IMG/VR virus record: IMGVR_UViG_3300027909_000053
Location: 1-30,981 of that record
Direction: 5' to 3' (one strand)
DNA: 30,981 bases
DNA from: a virus
The notes beneath the pieces are model-generated. The model was not told the origin of the DNA and did not search any database. It worked only from the letters and a program-made list of their open reading frames with translations. Made by a program: the position numbers and the translations under genes. The stretch's first letter is position 1. Every line of letters starts with the position of its first letter. Shown here in pieces: positions 5,073 through 13,351 of this stretch.

Positions 5073-7732
5073 CGGGCGAACTCCAGCCACGCCATCTCCA
5101 GTAGAACGTCCGCCGTGAGCGCCGGAGTCTGCGCCAGGGGGGCTGCCGTCGCGACACTGACGAACCCCATCCGCCCCGCCACGGCAGTTTGCCCGGCGAG
5201 CGGCTGGCGCACCTCCATCGTCATCGTCGCAGTGGGCGGCACCAGGAGATCGGTAGAGTGGTTCCCCACGACGAGTTGTTCCCAGCCCGCGCCGGCACTC
5301 ATGTCGAGGTGGATGTACCAGTGCCCAAGGACTCGGAAGTAGCCCGCGTTCACGGAGGTGGACCATTTGGTCACCAACGTCACCGCGCCGCCCGCATAGT
5401 CCGGCGGGACCACGAACCGCCAGATCAAATGCTGAAGCGTAGTCATTGAGAAGCTGTACACCAGGGCCACAGGCTTCGGGATATACGTCTGTGTGGGCGC
5501 GTTCTGGGACACGCGCTCCATCGGGCGCGGGAACAGATTGTTCGCCGTTCCATCGGCGAACCGGGCGGCGTCCACGGGCAGGGGCACCATCGTGATGCCC
5601 CCGCCCCCACCCAGCGGGGTCTCCACGCCCGCGTCGTCCTTGGAGTACATCTTCTTGTCGGTCTTCGCGTAGGTGGTGACGGTGCCAGCGGCGGGCGTCG
5701 CGGGAGCCGCCCCCGTCTTGTATGTCGAGGCGAGCGTAAACAGATTCCGCAGCGTGGACGTGGCCCCGCCCAGATCCTGGGTGCCATTCGCCCCCGGCTG
5801 CCAGCCCAAATTGCCGTCGATCCACCACGCCGTGATGTTGTTGCGGACGAGGACGAGGAGATCCGTGCCGGCTGCCGCGAGCGTGAGGTGCCCCGCGCCG
5901 TCGCGGTACAGCCCCGCGCCGGGTCGGGCACTGAAGCTGTAGCTCGGGGCGGATCCGCTCCCGTCGGGCGCGAGGATCGGGAAGCTCACGCCCCCGGAGG
6001 CCCACGCCAGCGCCCCGCCCACCACCGTGAGGACTTGCCCGTTCGTGCCGATCGGCAGGCGCACCGCCGCGCCCGCGACCCCGCCCTTGATCAGATCCTC
6101 GGGGGCGGTCATCGGGTTCGCGAACCCGGCGGGGGTCCACGCGGGGACGCCGCTCGAGACCGTGAGGACATGGCCCTCCGCGCCGATGGCGAGCCGGGTC
6201 GCGGCCCCGCTGGCGCCGCCTCGGATGAGGTCGCCCACGGCGAGCATGGGATTCGCGAGCGCGGTACTCGTCGCCCACGCCGGCACGCCGCCGACGACGG
6301 TCAGGATTTGGCCCGTGGTGCCGACCGGGAGGCGCTCGGGCACGCCCCCGGCGGCGCCCCGGATGAGATCGCCCACCGTCGTCATCGGATTCAGGGGCGC
6401 CCCACCCACCAACAGCTGGCCGCCGAGGTAGAGGTTGCGGACTTGGAGCGTCGGGCTCCCGATGTCGTAGACGTTATCCGCGCCGGGGTACAGCCCCCCC
6501 GTGCCGATCGTCAGCATCAGCAGGCCACTCGCCGCGAACAGAATCTGGTTCGCCGCGTGATAGAGCCCCGTCGTCGGACTGGCCGCGAAGCTGTAGCTTG
6601 GCGCCGCCGCCGTCCCATCCGGCGCGAGGAGCGGCCACGTCACGCCGCCCCCGCCGCCGGTCGGCGCGGCCCACGCGGGCAGGCCGGCGACGAGCGTCAG
6701 CACCTGGGTGTCGGTGCCCTTCGCGAGCCGATTCGCCGCGCCCGCCACGCCGCCGATGATCAGGTCGCCCGCCGCCGTCATCGGGTTGGTCATGCCGCCC
6801 GAGACCGGCGCTTGCCAGACCGGCACGCCGCCGACCACCGTGAGGACTTGCGTGTTGGCCCCCACGCCGAGCCGCTGCGCCGCCCCCGCCGCGCCGCCCG
6901 TGATCAGATCCCCGAGCGTCGTCATCGGGTTGGTCATGCCGCCCGACACGGGGGTTTGCCACGCCGGAACCCCGCCGACGACGGTGAGGACTTGCGTGTT
7001 GCTGCCAATGGGGAGCCGTTGCGCCACGCCGCTCGCGCCGGCTTGAATCAGATCCCCGGCGGTCGTCATCGGGTTGGTGAGCCAGAGCGGGGTGGTCCAC
7101 GTCGGCGTGGTCCCGGCCATCAGGACTTGGCCCGCCGTCCCTTGCGCGAGCCGCTGCGCGAGGCCGCCCGTCCCGCCCACGATCACGTCGCCCACGGCGG
7201 TCATCGGGTTCGCGAAGCCCGGCGTGACGGGCAACGCCGCCCACGTCGGCACGCCGCCGCTCACGGTCAGGACGTGGCCGTTGGTGCCGACCGGGAGCCG
7301 CACCGGATCGCCGGCCGCGCTCCCGCGAATGAGATCCCCGACCGTGGTCATGGGATTGGCAAAGCCGACGCGGGGTTGCCAGGACGGCACGCCCCCGGAG
7401 ACCGTGAGCACCTGGGCCTCGGCCCCGACGGGGAGCCGGGTCGGCGCGCCGCTCGCGCCGCCCGCGAGCAAGTCCCCGAGCGTCGTCAGCGGATTCGGAA
7501 AGCCCGGCGCGGGCGCCCACGCGGGCATCGCCCCCGAGAGGGTGAGCACCGCCCCCGACGCGCCCGGGGCCACGCCCGCGAGCACCGGGCCCGCGCCCTT
7601 GTAGAGGACTTGTCCCGTGAACATGGCACTGAGCGCCGCCATGACGGCGTCGTCCAGCGCCTGGAAATTCCCGCGCACGGGCGCGGACAGGAGCGCGGCG
7701 TTGGTCGGGGGCTGGCTCGGATCCCAGGCCAT
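5069..7732 (-). CDS. tail fibre protein with nine tandem repeats, 887 aa
   Basis: The N-terminus (QPPTNAALLSAPVRGNFQAL) is of the type seen in phage fibre anchors. Residues about 80-580 contain nine units with the pattern NPMTxxGDLIxGG..G...RL..G..xQVLTVxGGVPxW, 45-49 residues each. A second module, APDG...APSYSF...GLY, followed by a fibre-like DIGS...RNLYL or DLGG...RNLFT segment, occurs twice (about 369-436 and 587-670). The last 200 residues are unique and may fold as the receptor-binding tip. No intramolecular chaperone or catalytic motif was recognised. Repeat-built shafts of this kind form trimeric fibres. The gene sits between small structural genes and a LamG-like gene, consistent with host recognition. 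Confidence 0.86.
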   Translation of the reverse strand: MAWDPSQPPTNAALLSAPVRGNFQALDDAVMAALSAMFTGQVLYKGAGPVLAGVAPGASGAVLTLSGAMPAWAPAPGFPNPLTTLGDLLAGGASGAPTRLPVGAEAQVLTVSGGVPSWQPRVGFANPMTTVGDLIRGSAAGDPVRLPVGTNGHVLTVSGGVPTWAALPVTPGFANPMTAVGDVIVGGTGGLAQRLAQGTAGQVLMAGTTPTWTTPLWLTNPMTTAGDLIQAGASGVAQRLPIGSNTQVLTVVGGVPAWQTPVSGGMTNPMTTLGDLITGGAAGAAQRLGVGANTQVLTVVGGVPVWQAPVSGGMTNPMTAAGDLIIGGVAGAANRLAKGTDTQVLTLVAGLPAWAAPTGGGGGVTWPLLAPDGTAAAPSYSFAASPTTGLYHAANQILFAASGLLMLTIGTGGLYPGADNVYDIGSPTLQVRNLYLGGQLLVGGAPLNPMTTVGDLIRGAAGGVPERLPVGTTGQILTVVGGVPAWATSTALANPMLAVGDLIRGGASGAATRLAIGAEGHVLTVSSGVPAWTPAGFANPMTAPEDLIKGGVAGAAVRLPIGTNGQVLTVVGGALAWASGGVSFPILAPDGSGSAPSYSFSARPGAGLYRDGAGHLTLAAAGTDLLVLVRNNITAWWIDGNLGWQPGANGTQDLGGATSTLRNLFTLASTYKTGAAPATPAAGTVTTYAKTDKKMYSKDDAGVETPLGGGGGITMVPLPVDAARFADGTANNLFPRPMERVSQNAPTQTYIPKPVALVYSFSMTTLQHLIWRFVVPPDYAGGAVTLVTKWSTSVNAGYFRVLGHWYIHLDMSAGAGWEQLVVGNHSTDLLVPPTATMTMEVRQPLAGQTAVAGRMGFVSVATAAPLAQTPALTADVLLEMAWLEFAR
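5993..7495 (-). repeat. nine-unit coding repeat array in the tail fibre
   Basis: The repeating element at protein level is NP(M/L)T..GDL followed about 15 residues later by RL and then (Q/H)VLTV..GVP.W. The NP pair starts at residues 80, 126, 175, 220, 268, 316, 448, 494 and 539, so spacing is 45-49 residues except for the insertion of the APDG/SYSF module between units six and seven. Units four to six are the most alike in protein sequence (NTQVLT with VSGGMTNPMT between them), which suggests recent duplication. Unit-number change by recombination would alter shaft length. Confidence 0.85.
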
Positions 7733-7733
7733 C

Positions 7734-7976
7734 TTAGTCGCGACGCATCCGCTCGTCGCGCGCGTCGCCCGCCAGCTGCGCGGTGCCGATCGGATCCGGC
7801 ACGGGCGCGTTGCGGTCCTTGGTCGCGCGATAGGCCTTCGCGCGCACCGGGGGCGTCGGGGAGCCCGGCGGCAGCGGCAGCACGAAGCGGGTCGGGGTCA
7901 TGCCGTGGCCCATGGCCTGCCCCGACGGGCGCAGCAAGGGCTTCCGGTTCAGGTCGGGGATCTCGGGGGGCTTCAT
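7734..7976 (-). CDS. hypothetical Pro-rich protein, 80 aa
   Basis: The start ATG 7976 follows AGGAG with an eight-base spacer. The start site overlaps a 7+7 inverted repeat (ATAGGAG-T-CTCCTAT, 7975-7989) that could pair the ribosome site with the bases next to the start codon. The product is Pro/Arg-rich and hydrophilic (KPPEIPDLNRKPLLRPSG, RFVLPLPPGSPTPPVRAKAYRATKDRN) with no membrane segment or known fold. It lies two bases upstream of the tail fibre gene, so it may be a small fibre-attachment or assembly protein. Function not recognised. Confidence 0.6.
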   Translation of the reverse strand: MKPPEIPDLNRKPLLRPSGQAMGHGMTPTRFVLPLPPGSPTPPVRAKAYRATKDRNAPVPDPIGTAQLAGDARDERMRRD

Positions 7977-7988
7977 AGGAGTCTCCTA

Positions 7989-8249
7989 TTATCCGCGTCG
8001 CCGCCACAACATCGGCAGGAACACCGTCAGGCTGTAGAGCGACGCCGCGCCGATGCGGAGCACATCCGGGTGGAACACGGTGTAGAACCAGATCGCGCCC
8101 GCGCCGAGCGTGACGACCCAGAGGAGCACGCGGTCCTCGAGCACCTGAAGCGCGAGCGTCAGGACCGGCGTCGTCATCGCGCCCCAGCTGCGCGCGTCCT
8201 CCTCCTCGGTGCGTTCGTTGCGGAGCGGCGTCGGCTGGCCGAGTGCCAT
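7989..8249 (-). CDS. small membrane protein, 86 aa (holin-like)
   Basis: A charged N-terminus (NERTEEEDARS) is followed by two hydrophobic segments, VLLWVVTLGAGAIWFYTVF at about residues 42-60 and IGAASLYSLTVFLPMLW at about 66-82, ending in WRRRG. Two membrane helices with a positively charged C-terminus are typical of class II holins, and the gene lies among late structural genes. No endolysin was found near it, and a second membrane protein of similar kind occurs at 20652-20852, so one may be a holin and the other a virion or antiholin protein. The start is one base from the preceding stop. Confidence 0.6.
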   Translation of the reverse strand: MALGQPTPLRNERTEEEDARSWGAMTTPVLTLALQVLEDRVLLWVVTLGAGAIWFYTVFHPDVLRIGAASLYSLTVFLPMLWRRRG

Positions 8250-8250
8250 G

Positions 8251-9909
8251 TCAGGGGGCCTTGTTGATGTCGAGGTTCACTTCCAGTTCCTCCGGGGTCG
8301 CGGGCCCGGCCGGGGCTTGCACGCCTGCGGCCGTCGCGGTGTCAGGCTTGAACCATGAGGGCGGCTCCGGCCGCATCGGGGGCGGCTCGACCACCGGCAG
8401 CCCCCGGTCGGCCGGGCGATCGGCCGGGGGCGGCGTCCCGAGGATGGGCGGCGGCGGGGCCGGCGGGGCCGGCGGGGGCGCCGGCCGATCCATGAGGTGG
8501 GCGGGCCCCTGGGTCAACTCCGGCTTCACCGCGAGCACGGCGGCCTTGCCGAGCTTGCTCGCCTCTTGCTCCCAGCCCGGCAAGGACGGGATCCGCGCGC
8601 CCGTGAGATCCGCCCCCGGATGGACGCCGGTCTTGCCGACCGACACGCGCGCCGACGGGGCCGCGCCGGGCGTCCCGCTCTTGAGGCCCTGGCCCACCTC
8701 ATGGAAGACGGCCCCGGCCAACTCGTCGGCCTGGGCGGTCCCGAGCCGCGCGCGGAGTTCCGGCTGCATCCGCGCCGCGCGGCGCGCGAGCACGTTCACG
8801 CCCTCCGGCGTGAGGGTGCCGCCCGACCCGAGGAGCCGTTTCTCAATCAGTTCCATCTGCTCATCGGTGAGCGCCGCCGGGTGCTCCACGCCGGTCACCC
8901 AGCGTCGCATCAGGTCCGCGTGGTCGAGTTCCTTCGCGAGCGCCCGGTAGGCCTTGGCCTCGCCCGCGCCGGTCAGCATATAGCCCGAATCGATCAGCCA
9001 CTTGCGCGCCTCGGGCGTGCCGTACTTCCAGATCCCCTGCATGGAGGGGACGCCCATGGGATCCAGAATCTTGTCCGCGTCCTTCGGGTGGGCCCCGGCC
9101 GCGATGTTCGCGTGCTTGTAGATGTCGAGATCCTTGCGCGGATCCCAGATTTTCGGGTTCGTCTGGTACTTCTGGCCGAGCTTCCAGATTTCCTGCGTGA
9201 GCCCGTCCACGTCCTCGCCGTTGATCACGCGCCGGAGCGCGTCGCCGGCCGACGCCGCCCCCGGGATCTTCGAGGTGAGCTTGCCGAAGATGGTCTGCAA
9301 GGTCTCGCCGGCCTTGCTCGCCATCCCCTTCACGGTCGGGATCTGGAGCGCGGCCGAGGCGGCCTCGCCGCCCAGCTGGCCGACGCCGCCGCCGATCCCG
9401 CCGAGCGCGGTGGAGGTGCCGATGTCGTGGCCGGTCGCGCCCGCCGCGAGCCCGCCGGCCGCCGCGCCCTTCGCGGTCGCCCCGGCGGCCCGCCCGACCA
9501 GCGGCAGGAACCCCGGCTCGCCGGCCGCGACCCCCTGGCCGACCACCTTGCCCAGCGCCTTGCCGGCCCACGGGGCGACCCGCCCGGCGGCCTTGCCGGC
9601 CACCCCGCCGAGCCCGCCGAGCGGGAGCGTCACCGCCATCAGCGCCGCCTCGACGCTGTTCTGCGGGATGAGGACGCGGCCCGCCGTGCGGAGCCATGGG
9701 TGGAAGGACTCGGTCCCGAGCGCGGCGGCGGCCTTGTTCACCATCCGCTCGTAGGGATCGCCCGCGCCGAACCAGCCGCCGGTCTCGGCCGCCGCCGGCC
9801 CGCCCGGCGTGGCGCGCCCCTCCCGCAGCGCCTGCTCCTGGGGGGCGAGCGCGTCGAACTCCGCGAAGGGGTCGTGGGCCTTCCTCGGCGGCTTCGGCGG
9901 CGGGGCCAT
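8251..9909 (-). CDS. large putative internal virion protein, 552 aa
   Basis: The sequence is Gly/Ala-rich between about residues 90 and 200 (for example GAAAGGLAAGATGHDIGTST) in a pattern of weakly hydrophobic helices that could insert in a membrane. A charged helical middle (EDVDGLTQEIWKLGQKYQ, KDLDIYKHANIAAG, AYRALAKELDHADLMRRW) follows, then a very Pro-rich tail (PAPPPAPPAPPPPI). It starts directly after the TAG of the preceding gene. Proteins of this size and composition downstream of the tail hub in podoviruses are usually ejected internal proteins. No enzymatic motif was recognised, so this is an inference from position and composition. Confidence 0.6.
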   Translation of the reverse strand: MAPPPKPPRKAHDPFAEFDALAPQEQALREGRATPGGPAAAETGGWFGAGDPYERMVNKAAAALGTESFHPWLRTAGRVLIPQNSVEAALMAVTLPLGGLGGVAGKAAGRVAPWAGKALGKVVGQGVAAGEPGFLPLVGRAAGATAKGAAAGGLAAGATGHDIGTSTALGGIGGGVGQLGGEAASAALQIPTVKGMASKAGETLQTIFGKLTSKIPGAASAGDALRRVINGEDVDGLTQEIWKLGQKYQTNPKIWDPRKDLDIYKHANIAAGAHPKDADKILDPMGVPSMQGIWKYGTPEARKWLIDSGYMLTGAGEAKAYRALAKELDHADLMRRWVTGVEHPAALTDEQMELIEKRLLGSGGTLTPEGVNVLARRAARMQPELRARLGTAQADELAGAVFHEVGQGLKSGTPGAAPSARVSVGKTGVHPGADLTGARIPSLPGWEQEASKLGKAAVLAVKPELTQGPAHLMDRPAPPPAPPAPPPPILGTPPPADRPADRGLPVVEPPPMRPEPPSWFKPDTATAAGVQAPAGPATPEELEVNLDINKAP

Positions 9910-11841
9910 CTAGTCCTCCTCCTCCGTCACCGCGCCGGGCAACCGATACTCCACCCCCTCGGCCCCTTCGGTGACGGCGCCGGGCAACGCCCCCGGCGCC
10001 CCGCCCGCCTCCGCGCCCCGCAGGCGCGTCCCGAGCCGCTGGACGTTCCGTTGCGCGGTGCCATGGAAGTCCTTGAGCCGGTCGGCGGCCCGGTTGATGT
10101 AGCCCATCGCGGAATTGAAGTCGAGGTTGTTGCCGTGCAGCGGCCCGAAGGCATCCTTGGTCCGCACGCCGATGTCGTTCCAGAACGTGCGCGCCGTGCC
10201 GATGACGATGTCGGGCCAGAACTGCGCGATGCCCTGCGCGGCGGCCTTCGCTTCCCAGTCCCAGTTCGCCGGGAGGGCGCGCTTCAAGCCGCCGAGCGTC
10301 TCCTCGACCCAGGTCCGTCCCTCGTTCAGGAGCCCCTTGCTCTGGAGCGTCATGTAGTCCCGTTTGAGTTGGGCGAGGCCGGCCATGTAGAAGGGCACCT
10401 GCCCCAAGCGGAGATTCCACTGGCCGTACTCCTTCGCCTCCTGGGTCGCCAGCTGGCGGTCGCTGACCATCTGGTTCTGCACCTTGAGGAAGTGCTGCTC
10501 ATGCGCGGTCAGCGCGTCGATCCGGCGCTGGATGTCGGCGCGCTCGGCCGGGTCGGTCGTCTGGGCGAGCTTCTGTTGCTGGCCCACCAACTCGCCGGAG
10601 AGCTTGAACAGGCTGGTCGGGATGTCACTCCCGGCCTTCCCGAGCTTGGCCTGGATGCCGGCGAGCTTCTCGAGGTGGGTCAGGATGCTCGAGGTCGTGG
10701 TGATCCGGTCCTTCGTCGCCTTCAGCCCCTCCTCGTAGGGCGAGATCGCCGCCTGGAGCGCCTCGTCGTGGAGCTTCAGATCGTTGAGCTTCGACAGGAC
10801 CATCGCGTGCTTCGCCTCGACGTTGTGCGCGTACTCCTTGTCGGCGATCTCGTACTGCTTCAGCGCCACGTCGTTGTCGCTCTTGATCCGTATGACCTCG
10901 GTCTCGAACTGCTTCAGCTTGCTGCTCGCCGCGTCCACCTGATCGCGCCGCCACGCCTCGGCGGTCTCCCGAAAGTACTTCGTCGCGGTCAGCGGGGCCC
11001 TGTAGACGACGCCCGCGACCCCGACCGCCAGCATCCCGAGCGCCTCGGCGATGTAGACGATCGCGTTCTTGCCTTCCGGGTCGAGCCAGGGCCGGATCGT
11101 CATGTCGGGCGCCTTCGGCACCCGCTGGAGTTCAGGGAGGGGCCCCCGCGCCGCCTCCAGGCCCGCCCGATACTCCCGCTGGGCCTGTTCCACCAGCTGG
11201 CGGGCCCGCTCCCGCTCGGGGAGGCTCTTGTGGAGGCGCTCCTGTACGTCGGCATAGGCCTTGGTCTGGGTCTCGCGATCCCGCTGCAACTCCGCGAGTT
11301 CCTTGCCGTAGGTCGCCGTGAGCGCCGCCGGCCCGAGCCGCGCCAGTTCCGGCGGGGGCTCGGGGCCGAACGTCGTCGGCAAGGTCGTCGCGAACTGGGG
11401 ATCCCGCGCCCACGCATCGCGGAGCGGGGGCGGGGCGAGGTGGGCGATCTCGGCGCCGGTCGGAAAGGCCTTCGGCTCGGGGAGGGCCGGCGCCACCGGG
11501 GCGGCCTCCGGGGCGGATTGGGAACCGGGGGGCGGCGAGAGGGTTCCAATCGCCTCCCCAGGCGGGGCCGCCGTCAGGGCCGGGCCCCCCGCCTCGCCGG
11601 GCTCGGCGCCCCCCGCCACGCTGGGCGCGCGGAAGTCGTTCAGCCAGCGCGGGTCGTCGGGCGCCGAGGGCGGCGGATTGCCGATCCGCCCCGTCCCCCA
11701 GAACTGGGGCGGCGCCTTCGTCGGCGGATCCTGGGGCGGGGGCCGCTCGGGCTCGGTGATCGTGTCGCGCGCCATGCCGGCGGCGTCGTTCCGTTGCCGG
11801 GCGTCCCACCAATCCTCGATCGTCGCGGGGCGGTCAGCCAT
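9910..11841 (-). CDS. large coiled-coil virion protein, 643 aa (probable internal/ejection protein)
   Basis: The N-terminal 130 residues are Pro-rich and low-complexity, with an early DWWDARQ motif. A hydrophobic segment (AIVYIAEALGMLAVGVAGVVY) lies at about residues 265-285. Between about 150 and 500 there are long charged heptad-like helices (LAELQRDRETQTKAYADV, SKLKQFETEVIRIKSDND, HEQHFLKVQNQMVSDRQLA). The overall pattern, an unstructured head, a membrane-type helix and long coiled coils, is that of internal proteins that form a trans-envelope channel. It is the largest of a consecutive set of five proteins following the tail hub. No lytic transglycosylase motif was recognised. Confidence 0.6.
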   Translation of the reverse strand: MADRPATIEDWWDARQRNDAAGMARDTITEPERPPPQDPPTKAPPQFWGTGRIGNPPPSAPDDPRWLNDFRAPSVAGGAEPGEAGGPALTAAPPGEAIGTLSPPPGSQSAPEAAPVAPALPEPKAFPTGAEIAHLAPPPLRDAWARDPQFATTLPTTFGPEPPPELARLGPAALTATYGKELAELQRDRETQTKAYADVQERLHKSLPERERARQLVEQAQREYRAGLEAARGPLPELQRVPKAPDMTIRPWLDPEGKNAIVYIAEALGMLAVGVAGVVYRAPLTATKYFRETAEAWRRDQVDAASSKLKQFETEVIRIKSDNDVALKQYEIADKEYAHNVEAKHAMVLSKLNDLKLHDEALQAAISPYEEGLKATKDRITTTSSILTHLEKLAGIQAKLGKAGSDIPTSLFKLSGELVGQQQKLAQTTDPAERADIQRRIDALTAHEQHFLKVQNQMVSDRQLATQEAKEYGQWNLRLGQVPFYMAGLAQLKRDYMTLQSKGLLNEGRTWVEETLGGLKRALPANWDWEAKAAAQGIAQFWPDIVIGTARTFWNDIGVRTKDAFGPLHGNNLDFNSAMGYINRAADRLKDFHGTAQRNVQRLGTRLRGAEAGGAPGALPGAVTEGAEGVEYRLPGAVTEEED

Positions 11842-11845
11842 GGGC

Positions 11846-13027
11846 TCAGGCCGTCGGCGGCTGGGGCGGCGGCGCCATCGGCGTGCGCCCGTAGATGTTC
11901 GACAGCACGTTCGCGACCGCCTGGAACTCTTGCGTGTACGGGTTCATGCCCATCGCCGCGAGCTTCCCGAGGATCTCCGTCATCGAGCCGGCGCCCTGGA
12001 GCCCCTTCATCCCCAACTCGCCCAGCTGGGTGCCGCCCGCGACCATCGCGGTCGCGTGCTTGATGAGCGCGGTCACGGCCTCCTGCTCGACCATCGGCTT
12101 GGCCGAGGCCACGGCGGTCTGGGCCGACATCCCCGCCGAGACCATCGACTGGACCGAGGAGGCCATCATCCGCTGCTTCAGCGCGTTCAGGACCGGCGCG
12201 AGGACCGCCGGCACCTTGCCCTCCTTGAGCGCCGCGATCGCCGGGCCCAGGAGCCCCTGGCTCTGGGCGAGATAGCCCTGGGCCGCCGCGAGAAACTCAT
12301 CGGCGACGCCCTGGGCCTCCTCGCGCGCCGCCGCGAGTTGCCCCTGGAACTCCGTGTTCGCCTCCTCGAAGCCCCCTTGCGCCTCCTTGAAGCTCGCGAG
12401 CATATCCTGCTCGTCCTTGCGGCGCGCGTTGATGTAGTCGGTCTGCGCGTCCACCCACTTCCCGACCTTGTCGTTGTAGTCCCGCATATCCTTCGCGTGC
12501 TGGACCGCGTTCCAGGCGTCGAAGGCCTTGCTGCCGGCCTGCGTGACGGGGCCGACGACGCCCATGATCTTGTCGAGCGTGCTCGGGGCGGGCTTCTCGG
12601 GGGCGCCGGGGGCGCCGGGCATGGCCTTGGACACGCCGCCCCGCCGCGCCTTCTGCAACTCGTCCTCATCGAGCCCGCCGGTCCCGACATTGGGCGCTTG
12701 GTCGATCTCGGGCGCGCTCAACTCCTCGGCGGCGACGCCGCCGGTCCCGACATCGGGCGCCTGGAACGTGGTCGGCTCTCCCCCCATCAGGGACAAGCCC
12801 GTGGGCGGCTCCCACTGGAAGCCCCCCTCGGACCACCCGGTCGGCGCGTCCCACTGGATCGACGGCGCCGACGGCTGGTCGAACTCGATCTGGTTCCACC
12901 AGTCCCCACTGAGCGAGGGAATCCAGTTGCCGCCGCCCCCGCCCCCGCCGCTGTCGCCGATCGGGAGGTCGGCGGTGCCGGTGGAGGGGCCTTCGAGGTC
13001 ACCCAGATCGAGGTCGTACCATGCCAT
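11846..13027 (-). CDS. putative internal virion protein with W(W/Y)DLDLG N-terminus, 393 aa
   Basis: It begins MAWYDLDLGDLEG, closely like the N-terminus of the 445-residue protein at 21954-23291 (AGEWWDLDLGEYGG). A Gly run (residues about 27-33), Trp-rich spacers (GDWWNQ, SIQWDAP, FQWEPP) and a tandem 21-residue element with APDVGTGG and APNVGTGG at 90 and 111 follow. The C-terminal two thirds are helical and Ala/Gln-rich with coiled-coil character (EANTEFQGQLAAAREEAQGVADE split over about 220-245). It lies four bases after a small gene and before the 643-residue protein. A structural role is likely; function unknown. Confidence 0.58.
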   Translation of the reverse strand: MAWYDLDLGDLEGPSTGTADLPIGDSGGGGGGGNWIPSLSGDWWNQIEFDQPSAPSIQWDAPTGWSEGGFQWEPPTGLSLMGGEPTTFQAPDVGTGGVAAEELSAPEIDQAPNVGTGGLDEDELQKARRGGVSKAMPGAPGAPEKPAPSTLDKIMGVVGPVTQAGSKAFDAWNAVQHAKDMRDYNDKVGKWVDAQTDYINARRKDEQDMLASFKEAQGGFEEANTEFQGQLAAAREEAQGVADEFLAAAQGYLAQSQGLLGPAIAALKEGKVPAVLAPVLNALKQRMMASSVQSMVSAGMSAQTAVASAKPMVEQEAVTALIKHATAMVAGGTQLGELGMKGLQGAGSMTEILGKLAAMGMNPYTQEFQAVANVLSNIYGRTPMAPPPQPPTA

Positions 13028-13030
13028 GGC

Positions 13031-13351
13031 TCAGAGCCCCGTCGCGCCGCGTAGGCGCTCATGTTCGATGCTGTGGGCTTGCATGAAGAGCACCCACCCT
13101 TGGCGCTGGGTGAGATCGTAGAGCGAAAAGTCGGCCGGCTTCTCCAGACTGAGCTTGATCGCCAGCTGGTCATGCATCCGCTGGTGGATGTCGCCCATGT
13201 CCTTCAGGTTGTCGAGCGGGTAGTGCGCGATCTCGCCCAGCGTCTTCCCGAGGATCCGATGCCAGTGATCGTGCATCCCCAGAAAGTCCATCTCCCCGTC
13301 CTTGTGCTGGAACGGGAGCCCTTCCCAGAGGAGCGGCGAGATGAGCGGCAT
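13031..13351 (-). CDS. hypothetical protein, 106 aa, His/Met-rich
   Basis: The start at ATG 13351 shares its A with the TGA of the upstream 488-residue gene. The longer in-frame reading extends into that gene and is not preferred. The protein is rich in His and Met (MHDHWHRILG near 26-35, DIHQRMHDQ at 54-62, QAHSIEHERL near the end) and predicted helical. The His cluster could bind metal, but no known motif is visible. It is embedded in the block of large internal-protein genes. No family recognised. Confidence 0.6.
   Translation of the reverse strand: MPLISPLLWEGLPFQHKDGEMDFLGMHDHWHRILGKTLGEIAHYPLDNLKDMGDIHQRMHDQLAIKLSLEKPADFSLYDLTQRQGWVLFMQAHSIEHERLRGATGL

Noticed and set aside
5069-7732. 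Collagen-like or S-layer repeat protein of a cell
   Set aside because: Repeat style and the neighbouring tail hub, adaptor and LamG-like genes identify it as a phage fibre; no Gly-X-Y pattern is present.
5888-7978. Plus-strand frame of 696 residues
   Set aside because: It is antisense to the repeat-rich tail fibre; its own apparent repeats (for example RHAADDGQDL) merely mirror the fibre repeats.
8497-12063. Plus-strand open frame of 1188 residues
   Set aside because: It is antisense to three coherent minus-strand genes, very rich in Arg/Leu/Gly with no domain structure, and results from high GC and lack of stops.
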